Origin: a virus
IMG/VR virus record: IMGVR_UViG_3300044798_000079
Coordinates: 1-47,828 of that record
Length of the DNA: 47,828 nt
Reading direction: 5' to 3' (one strand)
In this document: in pieces, positions 39,946 to 47,828 of the stretch
Layout of the letters: every line of letters starts with the position of its first letter
How positions within the stretch are numbered: the first letter of the stretch is position 1
Translations under genes and position numbers: made by a program
The notes under the pieces: generated by a model
Databases searched by the model: none
The model's input: the letters and a program-made list of their open reading frames with translations, nothing else
Told to the model about the DNA's origin: nothing

Positions 39946-40263
39946 TTAACCAAACGAAATAGTTTTGGGACCTATCATCTTCTTCATCAAAACTTTTAAA
40001 TCCTCAATATCCTTACAGTCATCAATGTCTTTTTCAGTAATTATGGATTTAGGATCGATCACGATCACTGGTTTTACCGGCTCAATAACATCCTGCTTTA
40101 CAACTTTCCCATCAATGATTTTATGAGAATTTGATTTAACCTCAGAATCTACTTTAATATATTGCAAACCTTTGAGATTTAGTTTAATAAAATCTAAACC
40201 TTTAGTGGTGGAAATAATCTTTTGAATCTTTCCGGTTTCATCAAATAGGGCGAAATTCTTCAT
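39946..40263 (-). CDS. Last late gene, small hypothetical protein
   Basis: 105 residues, MKNFALFDETGKIQKI with a proline/valine-rich middle (VIEPVKPVIVID) and a helical end. This position and pattern are common for small tail-fibre-associated or assembly proteins. Its ATG coincides with the stop of the previous gene. No family certain. Confidence 0.55.
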   Translation of the reverse strand: MKNFALFDETGKIQKIISTTKGLDFIKLNLKGLQYIKVDSEVKSNSHKIIDGKVVKQDVIEPVKPVIVIDPKSIITEKDIDDCKDIEDLKVLMKKMIGPKTISFG

Positions 40264-40781
40264 TATCTTTTGACCTCTTGGGCAATCAAAATCCTATTGG
40301 ATGATGTACCTGAAATTGTACTCGTTCCCGTTCTGAATTTTTGGAAAGATATAGACCAAGAGTATTCATGGTTATTTGTCAAAATTTGGATTATCCTAAA
40401 GGATGGCATATCAGCCCGATATGTAATCGGAATCCCACTATAAGAAATCAAATAAAAATAATTTATACTATAACTAATTACTAATCCTGGCGCTGTATTG
40501 TCATAAAGTTTTAAAAGATATCCTATTGCAACCTGTTCATTGCTATTCAAAGTCCATGATTGATCAAAAATATCACTGGCAGTAAAAATCACTGGGTAAT
40601 CATTCCCAATAATAATTATTTCATCAAGCAATAGATATTCATCATAATTCGTTGGAGTATTCACTGAATTTGTGTCTTCTAAGATGGTTACATCATTCAC
40701 CGTTGCCAAGGTCAAATCTGGGGTGAATATCAGATTTGGATATTGTGGAGTGGATTTTGGGGATATGATCTTGGTTGTCAT
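40263..40781 (-). CDS. Hypothetical tail-end protein
   Basis: 172 residues, beta-rich, with NSVNTPTNYDEYLLLDEIIIIGNDYPVIF and a Ser/Thr-rich end. Follows the preceding tail gene with an ATGA overlap. Probably a tail-fibre-like or accessory surface protein. Confidence 0.55.
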   Translation of the reverse strand: MTTKIISPKSTPQYPNLIFTPDLTLATVNDVTILEDTNSVNTPTNYDEYLLLDEIIIIGNDYPVIFTASDIFDQSWTLNSNEQVAIGYLLKLYDNTAPGLVISYSINYFYLISYSGIPITYRADMPSFRIIQILTNNHEYSWSISFQKFRTGTSTISGTSSNRILIAQEVKR

Positions 40782-41548
40782 GGCGCCACCACCGTTATTG
40801 AAACCGTATAATCTTTGTACCCTGCCGCACGTGCAGTCACCAAGTACGTCCCTATTATCAGACTTTTCAGAACCAAAGAACCTGTCGTGGCATTGAATGG
40901 AGCGATCGTTTCGGCTCCCTCAGCCGTTATGATCTGAATCGAGATCTCGGTTGGATTTGGTAATCCTGCCCCTAAGGTCGCCGCATCTATCCCATCGGCG
41001 TCAATGGTTGTCACATCCCAGGTCGCCACAGTCGTTATTAAGGGCTTCGTAGTAAGCACCACATCAATTCCCGATGTCGTCCCGCCAAGATGTCCGCTTC
41101 CGTTCATCGTCATATTAGTGGATACCTCAGAAAAATCAATGGCATTGCCTACTACTCCCGCATGGACAGACGTGACCACTACGGTATCCCCGGCGCCGTC
41201 TGTGGCAATGATGGTGGTCAAATCGGCCGTGACCGCCGCGACTATATTCGTCACCGCTGCTGGTGCATCAGCCCCTATCGTTACTTCACCTCTTTGAGTC
41301 CTCAATGTCTTCCACGTGAATGTCTGAGTGTCAATGATAAAGGTTTCGTCTTCAATGGCAATCCCTGCCATCGTGATTGTTCCAACGGAGGTGATAGCGG
41401 CGGTTGTCACAAGAGAATTGGAATCTATGGCAACGCCTTCCGTCACGACCTCCCCAGTAAAGGCCTGAATTGTCAACATATCATCAGGGCAAACTCCTGT
41501 CCTTACTATTTCCCCACTTGCAGATATGTAAACTATGTAGAATTTCAT
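40778..41548 (-). CDS. Tail-region protein with beta-rich repeats
   Basis: 256 residues, almost all small residues and strands. DGAGDTVVVTSVHAGVVGNAIDFSEV resembles the GxxGN motif found in phage tail proteins with sheath-like domains. The C-terminus (LVLKSLIIGTYLVTARAAGYKDYTVSITV) is Ig-like. A role in the tail tip or fibre is likely. Confidence 0.6.
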   Translation of the reverse strand: MKFYIVYISASGEIVRTGVCPDDMLTIQAFTGEVVTEGVAIDSNSLVTTAAITSVGTITMAGIAIEDETFIIDTQTFTWKTLRTQRGEVTIGADAPAAVTNIVAAVTADLTTIIATDGAGDTVVVTSVHAGVVGNAIDFSEVSTNMTMNGSGHLGGTTSGIDVVLTTKPLITTVATWDVTTIDADGIDAATLGAGLPNPTEISIQIITAEGAETIAPFNATTGSLVLKSLIIGTYLVTARAAGYKDYTVSITVVAP

Positions 41549-41554
41549 TCTAAA

Positions 41555-44500
41555 TCACTTTTTTATACACTGGGCCATCAATGATCTATTCATTGCAGAT
41601 GAATTGACATAACGACTTCTTGCCCAAAAATAATAATGATATGATCCAGTAAGTGGCTGATCAGAAATGTTAAAACTCAAGAGAGTTCCGTATGCTGATA
41701 GAGAATAAATACTATCTGCTTCCCAAACCAGTATTGTAGAGACCCCATATACTTCCTGTGTAATACATAAATCTATCCAATAATTACCAACCATAAAAAG
41801 TCCAGAAGCGGTGATAAAAACGGGTGATCCATCAGTTGTTATAAATAATTGCTGAACTGCGGTCCAAGTTTCAGCAGTGAGAATTGTTGATCCCGCAGTA
41901 TAAGCTGCCACCGGAACGCTGACTGCCTGATTCGCAATCTTTATTGTATTGACAGATAAATTCACGATATTTGCAGTATCCACAGACAAAATACCCATTT
42001 TGGAATTGAGAATTGAAGCATTCTCAACATATAAACTGCCAACAACTTGATTGGCGAGTGCGTTCCAAGCAAGATCATGAGCACCATTAATATTGACCGC
42101 TATGACAAAATCAGCATCGGTTAAAGTTGGATTCGTGTTTGATTTTGTATAGGATGTTCCTCCATTCAACCAGTAGATATATTTTAGATTTGTGTTACTT
42201 GCGACTATCGTATAGGCAACACCATTATAGTAAAGCGTGTGTTCATTCCACGCCACATATCCAGAGGATGGAGAATTGTTAGTCCATGCGTCTCCTGTGA
42301 TGATCGGGATTTTCGTATAAATCTGAGAAGCTAAAATAGCGAAAGTTCCAATATCGGATGAGACTATTTGTGCGGTGGTAGCTGTGACTCCACCAGTAGC
42401 GCTTGAAGGTAGCCAGGCAGAATAGGCACCATTGATATTCTTTGCCCTGATCCAGTAATATTTCGTTGTACCGACCGTCCCGATCAAGTCCCAGTAATTA
42501 TCAGCGTAAACTGTGGCAATCAATGATGCCGCGGCTCTGTTATTCGAATCCGATCGCCAGATCTCAATAAACTGAATATTTGAAGTTACTGGATTTACCC
42601 AATCCAAAATGATGTATTTGAAGGTGCTGGTCGCGGTGAGATTTGTTAGTGCAATGCCGGCAATCCCCGTTATTGTGATATTTATGACAGGGGGACTGGC
42701 ACTCACAACGTCAAAGGGCGATAGACTGATTGCCTTAAAATTATAAGAACTATTAACCATCACATCGCGATAAATCATCGGGCCGATATCGTACATTATG
42801 CCGATGATTTCATAAGTTGCGCCCGCATCCCTCGAAATATAGATGTTGGCTTTCGTCCAGTTTGTTGTGGTCGCCGGTCTAACAAAGGTAAGACTCACAC
42901 CTGTTTTATCCGTTGTCTCAACCACGGCAAACCCTGTGACATCGGGCGGAGCCAGCAATGGATTTGACACATCAGGTCCATCGGGCCATGTTGAATCAGG
43001 AGGTAAACCGGAATAAACTGGTTGAGCTAAAATGATATCGGTATCGGTATAAACCGATTCGGAATATTCAGTTGCGACCACTTCGATCTCGTTCTCTGGA
43101 GTCTTGGAAATCTTCATGATCCTGAAAGGTTTTGCTTCAATGCTTGTCAAACCTAAGGCATATAAACTATAAATAGGAGGGGGTGTTGTGAAAGCCGCAC
43201 AATGAACCGTGGTGTACGTCCCTGCTCCATCACTTATCCCTCTGGTCTCAAGGGTATCGTCTGCTAATTTGCAGGTGATTACATAAGTCCCTGCTCCGAT
43301 CACGACAGGTTGATCCAGGGTGATCACTGTGGTCGTTGCCGAAACAATCCTTCCGCCCTGTCCCCAGGCAAAGACATCATGCTGGAATTTAACAATATCC
43401 CCTGGGAGCATATGGATCGCATCTATTGCACCCTTGAAGGATATTTGTTCATCCTGGTATTTTGGAGAGTAAAGATGGAATCTCCCTTCTCTGTAGACCT
43501 GAGATTGACGGGATGCTCCTAATAAAGATAGTCTTCTGGTTCTTTTGGGGACTCCTCCGGTGATGGTAGGAAAGTCGGTTACATCTACCGTTTTTTTCTG
43601 AAATTTTCCGTCCCTGTCTGCATAGTCAACTTGGACACAATTGGGTTTGCTTTTCTCTGATTGAAATGAATGTTTAAAGGAACCCTCAAGTATATTCCCC
43701 ATATTGAATATATAAGAGGGAGATTCTTTCTTATCTATTAAAAGTTGAATTGCATCTTTATTCCAAATCGGTAGGGCTCTGAAAGAACCGCAGATTTGAT
43801 TGATCAAATCAAAAGCCGGATTCTGGGCATCTATAACCAAATCTAATTCGTTTCTTTTTTCTCCAAACTCCCAATACGCGGTTGGTGGAGTTCCCGCTGT
43901 CCAACCAGCCGTCCCATTAGCACAATGATTAGAATCTGAAAGTGAAGTTATCAATAATGTGGTAAATACCGTGGCATCGGTTGGACAATTACAACAGATA
44001 TATCTCCCAATATCCCCTGTCACAAAGGTATAATCTGAATCAGTCATCGATGTACCCGTGACTGAATTAACGCCTCTTTTTACCCCATCCCCAAGCATCT
44101 GATCGCAATGATCAGCCATTAGGATTAACTGGTCATTATTGATATTGGCCTGAGTGATATAACGACCTGTGCCATATCTTGAATTAACCATCAAATCGTT
44201 AACATTATAAATTGGGTTCCGGGTCCATTCGATAACAGAAGTATCGAGATTTAAAACTTTTCTACCCCTAATTCTGGTTAAGACATTGGGGAGTCCTCCT
44301 GAAAGTTGCTCAGTAGCAAGAATCTTGATCGCAAGGAGAGCCGTAAGAGGATAGGTCAATGTATCGTATTTCACTTCGATAATGTTGTCTAAATATATTG
44401 CACCATTTATACCGGGAGGAACATCCCAACCTGTAAATGTAATTCGAATATCATACTGATTAGGAGCCAAATCATCTATTCTAAAGAAACGTCTTAGTGG

Positions 44501-45490
44501 GTCTTGCCGATATTCTGTAATAGAAAATACCCCGCCCTCTGTCCATGTCGTAGGTTCTGAATGTAGTTTATATTCTATATGAGCAGAGGTGCTATTCGGA
44601 TAATAATTGCCTTTGTTTGTCTGGAATAATAGGGGGATTCTAAATCTAAGTTCAAATGCTTCTACGTCTGAGTCAACCGTGGTGTAAACATAAGGGATAA
44701 CACTTAACTTTACCCCGGCCATAGAGTAAGTCTGACAGATATCCCCAAATCCATCAATCTGGGTCTGATTATGAGTCCCAAGCCTATAATCCCATGTCAT
44801 TCCCAGAAAATTGCTGAGCAAATTATCATTGATTAAAATATAAGGTTTATCGGTAGCAGGATTCGTGCAAACTCCAGATAAATCCTCCTTCATTATTCCT
44901 TCGATTGGTCCTTCACCTAAAGCAATCAAAAGGTTCAAATAATTCTTATCTGCATCAGAAGAGATATAAGCTTCAATTAAATTGCCACCGAGAAGATGCT
45001 CGCCGGAAACGATCGGAACGGGGACTCCTTGGCGGACCTGCATCTGGAGTCCATCCCATCCGTAGGTAGGACTACTATTAAGACCTTGACCTGTACTGGG
45101 TGGTTTAGGTGCGGTGGCATAGGAATAGATGGTATAGGCAATAGAAGCAACTACCAACATGGCCGGAATTGTCAAACCATAGACTGTTCCCCCAATCGCA
45201 ATTCCCCAAACCGTTGTGGTCAATGCTCCCCATATGGCAACTATTTCCGCAATTCCAACCTCCTGAACAATAAGAACTTCATCCCCATCATTTAAAAGAT
45301 TTCTCCATTTGAGAGGATGCAATATTTTACCATTTACCCGAACAGTTAAATTGGGTGAATCTTCTCTTACTTCGGGAAATTTCTGTAACATCGAAATGAA
45401 GATAGAGATAATCGTCTCATTATGAGACTCAAACTTTTTCCAAGTGGAATCATCAAAAAGGACAGGAATATAGGTTACTTTAATCTTCAT
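41555..45490 (-). CDS. Tail tip / host-specificity protein (gpI-like plus gpJ-like)
   Basis: 1,311 residues. N-terminal region (1-79) is a MoaD/ThiS-like beta-grasp domain. Next come hydrophobic segments (about 80-130, VAIWGALTTTVWGIAIGGTVYGLTIPAMLVVASIAYTIY). Both features are those of lambda gpI-like tail assembly proteins. Then the gpJ core (GQGLNSSPTYGWDGLQMQVRQGVPVPIVSGEHLLGG ...). Later domains include FN3-like modules (about 900-1,070) and a distal beta-rich C-terminus that probably contacts the host. It assembles the central tail spike or hub. Confidence 0.85.
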   Translation of the reverse strand: MKIKVTYIPVLFDDSTWKKFESHNETIISIFISMLQKFPEVREDSPNLTVRVNGKILHPLKWRNLLNDGDEVLIVQEVGIAEIVAIWGALTTTVWGIAIGGTVYGLTIPAMLVVASIAYTIYSYATAPKPPSTGQGLNSSPTYGWDGLQMQVRQGVPVPIVSGEHLLGGNLIEAYISSDADKNYLNLLIALGEGPIEGIMKEDLSGVCTNPATDKPYILINDNLLSNFLGMTWDYRLGTHNQTQIDGFGDICQTYSMAGVKLSVIPYVYTTVDSDVEAFELRFRIPLLFQTNKGNYYPNSTSAHIEYKLHSEPTTWTEGGVFSITEYRQDPLRRFFRIDDLAPNQYDIRITFTGWDVPPGINGAIYLDNIIEVKYDTLTYPLTALLAIKILATEQLSGGLPNVLTRIRGRKVLNLDTSVIEWTRNPIYNVNDLMVNSRYGTGRYITQANINNDQLILMADHCDQMLGDGVKRGVNSVTGTSMTDSDYTFVTGDIGRYICCNCPTDATVFTTLLITSLSDSNHCANGTAGWTAGTPPTAYWEFGEKRNELDLVIDAQNPAFDLINQICGSFRALPIWNKDAIQLLIDKKESPSYIFNMGNILEGSFKHSFQSEKSKPNCVQVDYADRDGKFQKKTVDVTDFPTITGGVPKRTRRLSLLGASRQSQVYREGRFHLYSPKYQDEQISFKGAIDAIHMLPGDIVKFQHDVFAWGQGGRIVSATTTVITLDQPVVIGAGTYVITCKLADDTLETRGISDGAGTYTTVHCAAFTTPPPIYSLYALGLTSIEAKPFRIMKISKTPENEIEVVATEYSESVYTDTDIILAQPVYSGLPPDSTWPDGPDVSNPLLAPPDVTGFAVVETTDKTGVSLTFVRPATTTNWTKANIYISRDAGATYEIIGIMYDIGPMIYRDVMVNSSYNFKAISLSPFDVVSASPPVINITITGIAGIALTNLTATSTFKYIILDWVNPVTSNIQFIEIWRSDSNNRAAASLIATVYADNYWDLIGTVGTTKYYWIRAKNINGAYSAWLPSSATGGVTATTAQIVSSDIGTFAILASQIYTKIPIITGDAWTNNSPSSGYVAWNEHTLYYNGVAYTIVASNTNLKYIYWLNGGTSYTKSNTNPTLTDADFVIAVNINGAHDLAWNALANQVVGSLYVENASILNSKMGILSVDTANIVNLSVNTIKIANQAVSVPVAAYTAGSTILTAETWTAVQQLFITTDGSPVFITASGLFMVGNYWIDLCITQEVYGVSTILVWEADSIYSLSAYGTLLSFNISDQPLTGSYHYYFWARSRYVNSSAMNRSLMAQCIKK

Positions 45491-45935
45491 TAGTTATCCT
45501 GAAAAATCCATAAATCTTTTTCTTCCATGCGGGATTTGTTAAAGAATCTATCCGTGTCCCTGCCTTGTCATAGGCATGAATAAACCGACTTTCACCTAAA
45601 TAGATTCCTGCATGACTTGTATTTTCCTCTTTAAGATATATTCCTGCATGACTTGTATTTTCCTCTTCACTAAATAAGATCATATCTCCAATTTCTAACT
45701 CTTCATCTTTATCAAGTTTTCTAAAAAACTTGGCATACTCCTGAAGATAAAGTTCTGTCTTTCCAGACCAATCATCTACATAAGAATAGTCGGGAAGTTT
45801 AAGGCCGAATCCGTTATAAAAATATTTAAGGACACCGTAGCAATCGATCTTCTCTGGGCCACGACCTCCAATTTCAAAAGACATTCCGAGAAGTGCTTGT
45901 GAGATTTCATCAGATTTTTTCTTATTAAACAACAT
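45480..45935 (-). CDS. NlpC/P60 peptidase, tail-associated, with a duplicated catalytic-His segment
   Basis: 151 residues. Catalytic Cys32 (KIDCYGVLKYFY) is present. The His segment SHAGIYL occurs twice (His96 and His108) through an in-frame 36-bp tandem duplication. A third His lies at 120 (RFIHAY). NlpC/P60 proteins beside gpJ-like genes (lambda gpK) digest peptidoglycan during entry and help tail assembly. The duplication would change the active-site geometry, so activity needs checking. Confidence 0.85.
   Translation of the reverse strand: MLFNKKKSDEISQALLGMSFEIGGRGPEKIDCYGVLKYFYNGFGLKLPDYSYVDDWSGKTELYLQEYAKFFRKLDKDEELEIGDMILFSEEENTSHAGIYLKEENTSHAGIYLGESRFIHAYDKAGTRIDSLTNPAWKKKIYGFFRITNED
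45604..45667. repeat. 36-bp tandem duplication in the NlpC/P60 gene
   Basis: A 28-bp exact copy at 45604-45631 and 45640-45667, period 36 bp, inserts 12 codons and keeps frame. It duplicates the catalytic His region. Confidence 0.9.
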
Positions 45936-46593
45936 ACAATCCTCTCATCGGAATAGCAGGAAAACCGCCAAATCTGCCCGAATTTATATGATACTTGCAA
46001 CCCACCGGCCCTACGCGGGTATGGTCACATTCCACATCAGAATGAAGAAAACCACCCGGAGGCGTATAAACACCAGCATCACCGAGATAACATCCCTCAC
46101 TTAGGAAATGCCATTGACAATGATCCCTCTCAAACATTCTCCCGGGGATTTGAACTTCGTATAAGTCCAATTTGGATGTAAGATTAAAAACGGCTTCTTG
46201 TTCTGTGGTCTCGACAGAGTCAATGTAGAATGTGGAAGAGATATTAGCTAAAGCATCAGCCAGTTGATCCAGAAAGACTAATTTCATCACGACCTTGGAA
46301 CCGATTAAACCATTATTGGTTGCCAAAGTTGAAATGATGGTCCGATCAACTGCGGATAGTTTAACCTTAACAGAATCTATCTCACCTAATGCGTTGGCTC
46401 CAATTCCCTGATGGGTCAAAGGGAAGGGTAAATAGTCATATCCACCTGCCGTTGGATAATGGATAATGGTATCCCATTCACATAGTCTTAGAGTAGAGGC
46501 GGGCGTAGGAATTGTGATTTCGTAGCACATTACAGGGGCATTCGCGGCCTTGTTCTTTTCAGTAATATAATTAGGACTGGTTATTTCTGGCAC
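45925..46593 (-). CDS. Tail hub protein, DUF2163/BR0599 family (gpL-like)
   Basis: 222 residues. The C-terminal cysteine set (HCQWHFLSEGCYLG ... VECDHTRVGPVGCKYHIN..FGGFP) is that of the phage BR0599/TIGR02218 family and of lambda gpL, where cysteines bind an iron-sulfur cluster. Located in the order DUF2460-like, DUF2163, NlpC/P60, tip protein, as in many siphoviruses. Confidence 0.9.
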   Translation of the reverse strand: MPEITSPNYITEKNKAANAPVMCYEITIPTPASTLRLCEWDTIIHYPTAGGYDYLPFPLTHQGIGANALGEIDSVKVKLSAVDRTIISTLATNNGLIGSKVVMKLVFLDQLADALANISSTFYIDSVETTEQEAVFNLTSKLDLYEVQIPGRMFERDHCQWHFLSEGCYLGDAGVYTPPGGFLHSDVECDHTRVGPVGCKYHINSGRFGGFPAIPMRGLYVV

Positions 46594-46601
46594 CAGATCT
46601 C

Positions 46602-47675
46602 CTATAAAACTTGAATAAGTTTCAATCCCGTCCTTATGATAGCGGCAGTGAAGTTCTCATAACTCATTTTATCCTCAAGAAATCTCACTGTATAAGCGTT
46701 GGTAACATCGTAAATACCCCAACTTGTGATCGTGTTCGGATCAAACCCACTCTCTATTGAGGCCCAATTCCTTATTGTACCATTGAGAGAGGAGACGATG
46801 TGGACAGCGGTCACTGGAGGATCGGTGACTTGCTGAAATACAATATCGTCAATTTCATAAACTCCATCGCCACCATAACCCGCGTCAGTTATTCTAATAC
46901 CTGTATAAGTATCACCAGTTTTATACACCGTAGGACTTTGCGTTTCTGTTCCAGTAGGTGTAAAACTATAAGCATACAATGGAGGTGTTCTAACTTGAAT
47001 AATTTGTGCAGTACCACTTTGTAATCTATGTTTTAATGAAAATTTATTAAGTCGGCCCCAGACACTATCAGAGAGATGAATCATTCCAGCATATGAACCA
47101 TTGGGAGTAAGAATCCCTTTCCCTCCAGCAGCCGTTATTGTTCCAACTCCTTCGGGCACCCAATTACCCACACCACCAGTAAAAGTGCTTGAATCTCCTG
47201 TTACTTTATCAATAACTGTCTCCCCTGCCCCGACTGCTCCAATGTAGCCAGTGGCTTTCAAGCCGGTACCGTCTAAGACTTCGATATAGAAGGGGGTAGA
47301 GCCAACATCTGTGCCGTGATAAGCAGACAGATCAAGAGAGGACCAGAAGAAAGCCCCTGTAACGGTGAAGTCGCCACGGTTGAACGTGGAGCCACCATTG
47401 GTTAGGATAAGACTACCAATATCTCCAGGAATTACAGCAGGGTCAATAAAATTAAATGATTCGTAAGAACCTTTCCGAGCCATATAGAAATTCCAAAGAA
47501 TGGCTGCTTCTGCTACGGTCAAGGCATTATAAACCAATGTGAACAATCTTTTCCCTTGTGATAATTTCCTTCTCCGTTGCTCGGCTCCATTCTCAAATTG
47601 AGAGATTAGAGTTTTGAATCCAATTTCTTTTGTAAAAGACAATTGAGGTATAGGTGAAGTCGGATAGTCGGCCAT
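46602..47675 (-). CDS. Distal tail protein, DUF2460-like, with an inserted carbohydrate-binding-like region
   Basis: 357 residues. The N-terminal (about 1-80, IGFKTLISQFENGAEQRRRKLS...) and C-terminal (about 315-357, YTVRFLEDKMSYENF) parts are DUF2460/TIGR02217-like, a family of about 200 residues. The middle (about 80-310) is an insertion rich in G/S/T, ending with GDGVYEIDDIVF, resembling carbohydrate-binding modules. It starts 4 bp after the tape-measure stop, across the junction. Confidence 0.8.
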   Translation of the reverse strand: MADYPTSPIPQLSFTKEIGFKTLISQFENGAEQRRRKLSQGKRLFTLVYNALTVAEAAILWNFYMARKGSYESFNFIDPAVIPGDIGSLILTNGGSTFNRGDFTVTGAFFWSSLDLSAYHGTDVGSTPFYIEVLDGTGLKATGYIGAVGAGETVIDKVTGDSSTFTGGVGNWVPEGVGTITAAGGKGILTPNGSYAGMIHLSDSVWGRLNKFSLKHRLQSGTAQIIQVRTPPLYAYSFTPTGTETQSPTVYKTGDTYTGIRITDAGYGGDGVYEIDDIVFQQVTDPPVTAVHIVSSLNGTIRNWASIESGFDPNTITSWGIYDVTNAYTVRFLEDKMSYENFTAAIIRTGLKLIQVL

Positions 47676-47679
47676 TTTC

Positions 47680-47828
47680 TTACCTCATTCCCCTCTTGCT
47701 ATAACGTTTTCCTTCTGCAATCGTATTCTCAGTTATGTTTTTCATAACTCCTCCATATACTTTGTTGAAAGTATTTGGATCTAAAACCTGAACGTACTGG
47801 TAAACAGTAATCCCACCTCCACCTCCAC
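47680..47828 (-). CDS. Tail tape-measure protein, 3' end (duplicate of the left-edge part)
   Basis: The tape-measure frame enters at 47828 and ends with TAA at 47680-47682. Bases 47702-47828 repeat 1-127; bases 47680-47701 complete the gene. Treat as one gene with the left-edge entry. Confidence 0.92.
   Translation of the reverse strand, partial: GGGGGITVYQYVQVLDPNTFNKVYGGVMKNITENTIAEGKRYSKRGMR
47702..47828. repeat. Terminal direct repeat (assembly overlap), copy 2
   Basis: Exact copy of 1-127. Supports circular closure of the assembly. Confidence 0.95.

Overview
The window is one complete, circularly assembled genome of a tailed (siphovirus-type) bacteriophage of about 47.7 kb. Bases 1-127 are repeated exactly at 47702-47828, and the tape-measure gene reads in frame through the junction. 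The unique circle is therefore 47,701 bp and the repeat is an assembly overlap. There are no rRNA or tRNA genes and no bacterial housekeeping genes. A small lipoprotein in the lysis region and a second, HELIH-type lipoprotein suggest a Gram-negative host, but the sequence does not identify the host. The integrase and the repressor/operator region indicate a temperate phage.

Layout. (1) Late genes run on the minus strand from about 21.3 kb down through 1 and across the junction to 39.9 kb. In transcription order they are: HNH endonuclease, PAPS-reductase-like PP-loop protein, large terminase, portal, prohead protease, HK97-type capsid, several capsid or decoration proteins with concanavalin-like folds, a gp6-like connector, a secreted beta-helix protein and a head-closure protein. 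A lysis cassette follows (membrane protein, M15 endolysin, two-TM holin, lipoprotein), which also holds a dual-specificity-type phosphatase. Then come tail completion, tail tube, tail-assembly chaperones joined by a programmed -1 frameshift (A AAA AAC), tape measure, two distal-tail/hub proteins, an NlpC/P60 peptidase, a 1,311-residue gpI/gpJ-like tip protein and three terminal tail genes. (2) A minus-strand early/middle block (21.8-28.8 kb) carries many small genes, a DUF1376-type replication protein, a VRR-NUC nuclease and the most unusual locus of the window. (3) A plus-strand early block (28.8-39.9 kb) carries regulators, ParB-like proteins, a recombination pair, a homing endonuclease, the tyrosine integrase and accessory genes.

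The standout locus is 22049-23973. A 314-residue protein with an IS110/Nop-like helical core and no nuclease domain is followed by two arrays with an exact 36-bp period. Each unit, read on the minus strand, is TGCGAGCGA (9) - variable 9 - TGAAACCCA (9) - variable 9. This matches the recently described TIGR-Tas systems (tandem interspaced guide RNA arrays with a Nop-domain Tas protein). One array (8 units, one degenerate) overlaps the 3' end of the tas gene, so that the last 33 residues are encoded by array DNA. A second array (3 units) lies after an intervening coiled-coil gene.

Regulation: the two early blocks diverge from a compact control region (28.77-29.10 kb). It has two near-identical promoters (TTGACA-N17-TAATAT and TTGACA-N17-TAATCT), each with a 17-bp operator of form TTAnCAC-N3-GTGnTAA lying in the spacer and over the -10 element. 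A HTH gene lies between them. Four consecutive intercistronic hairpins punctuate the capsid region and probably tune capsid expression.
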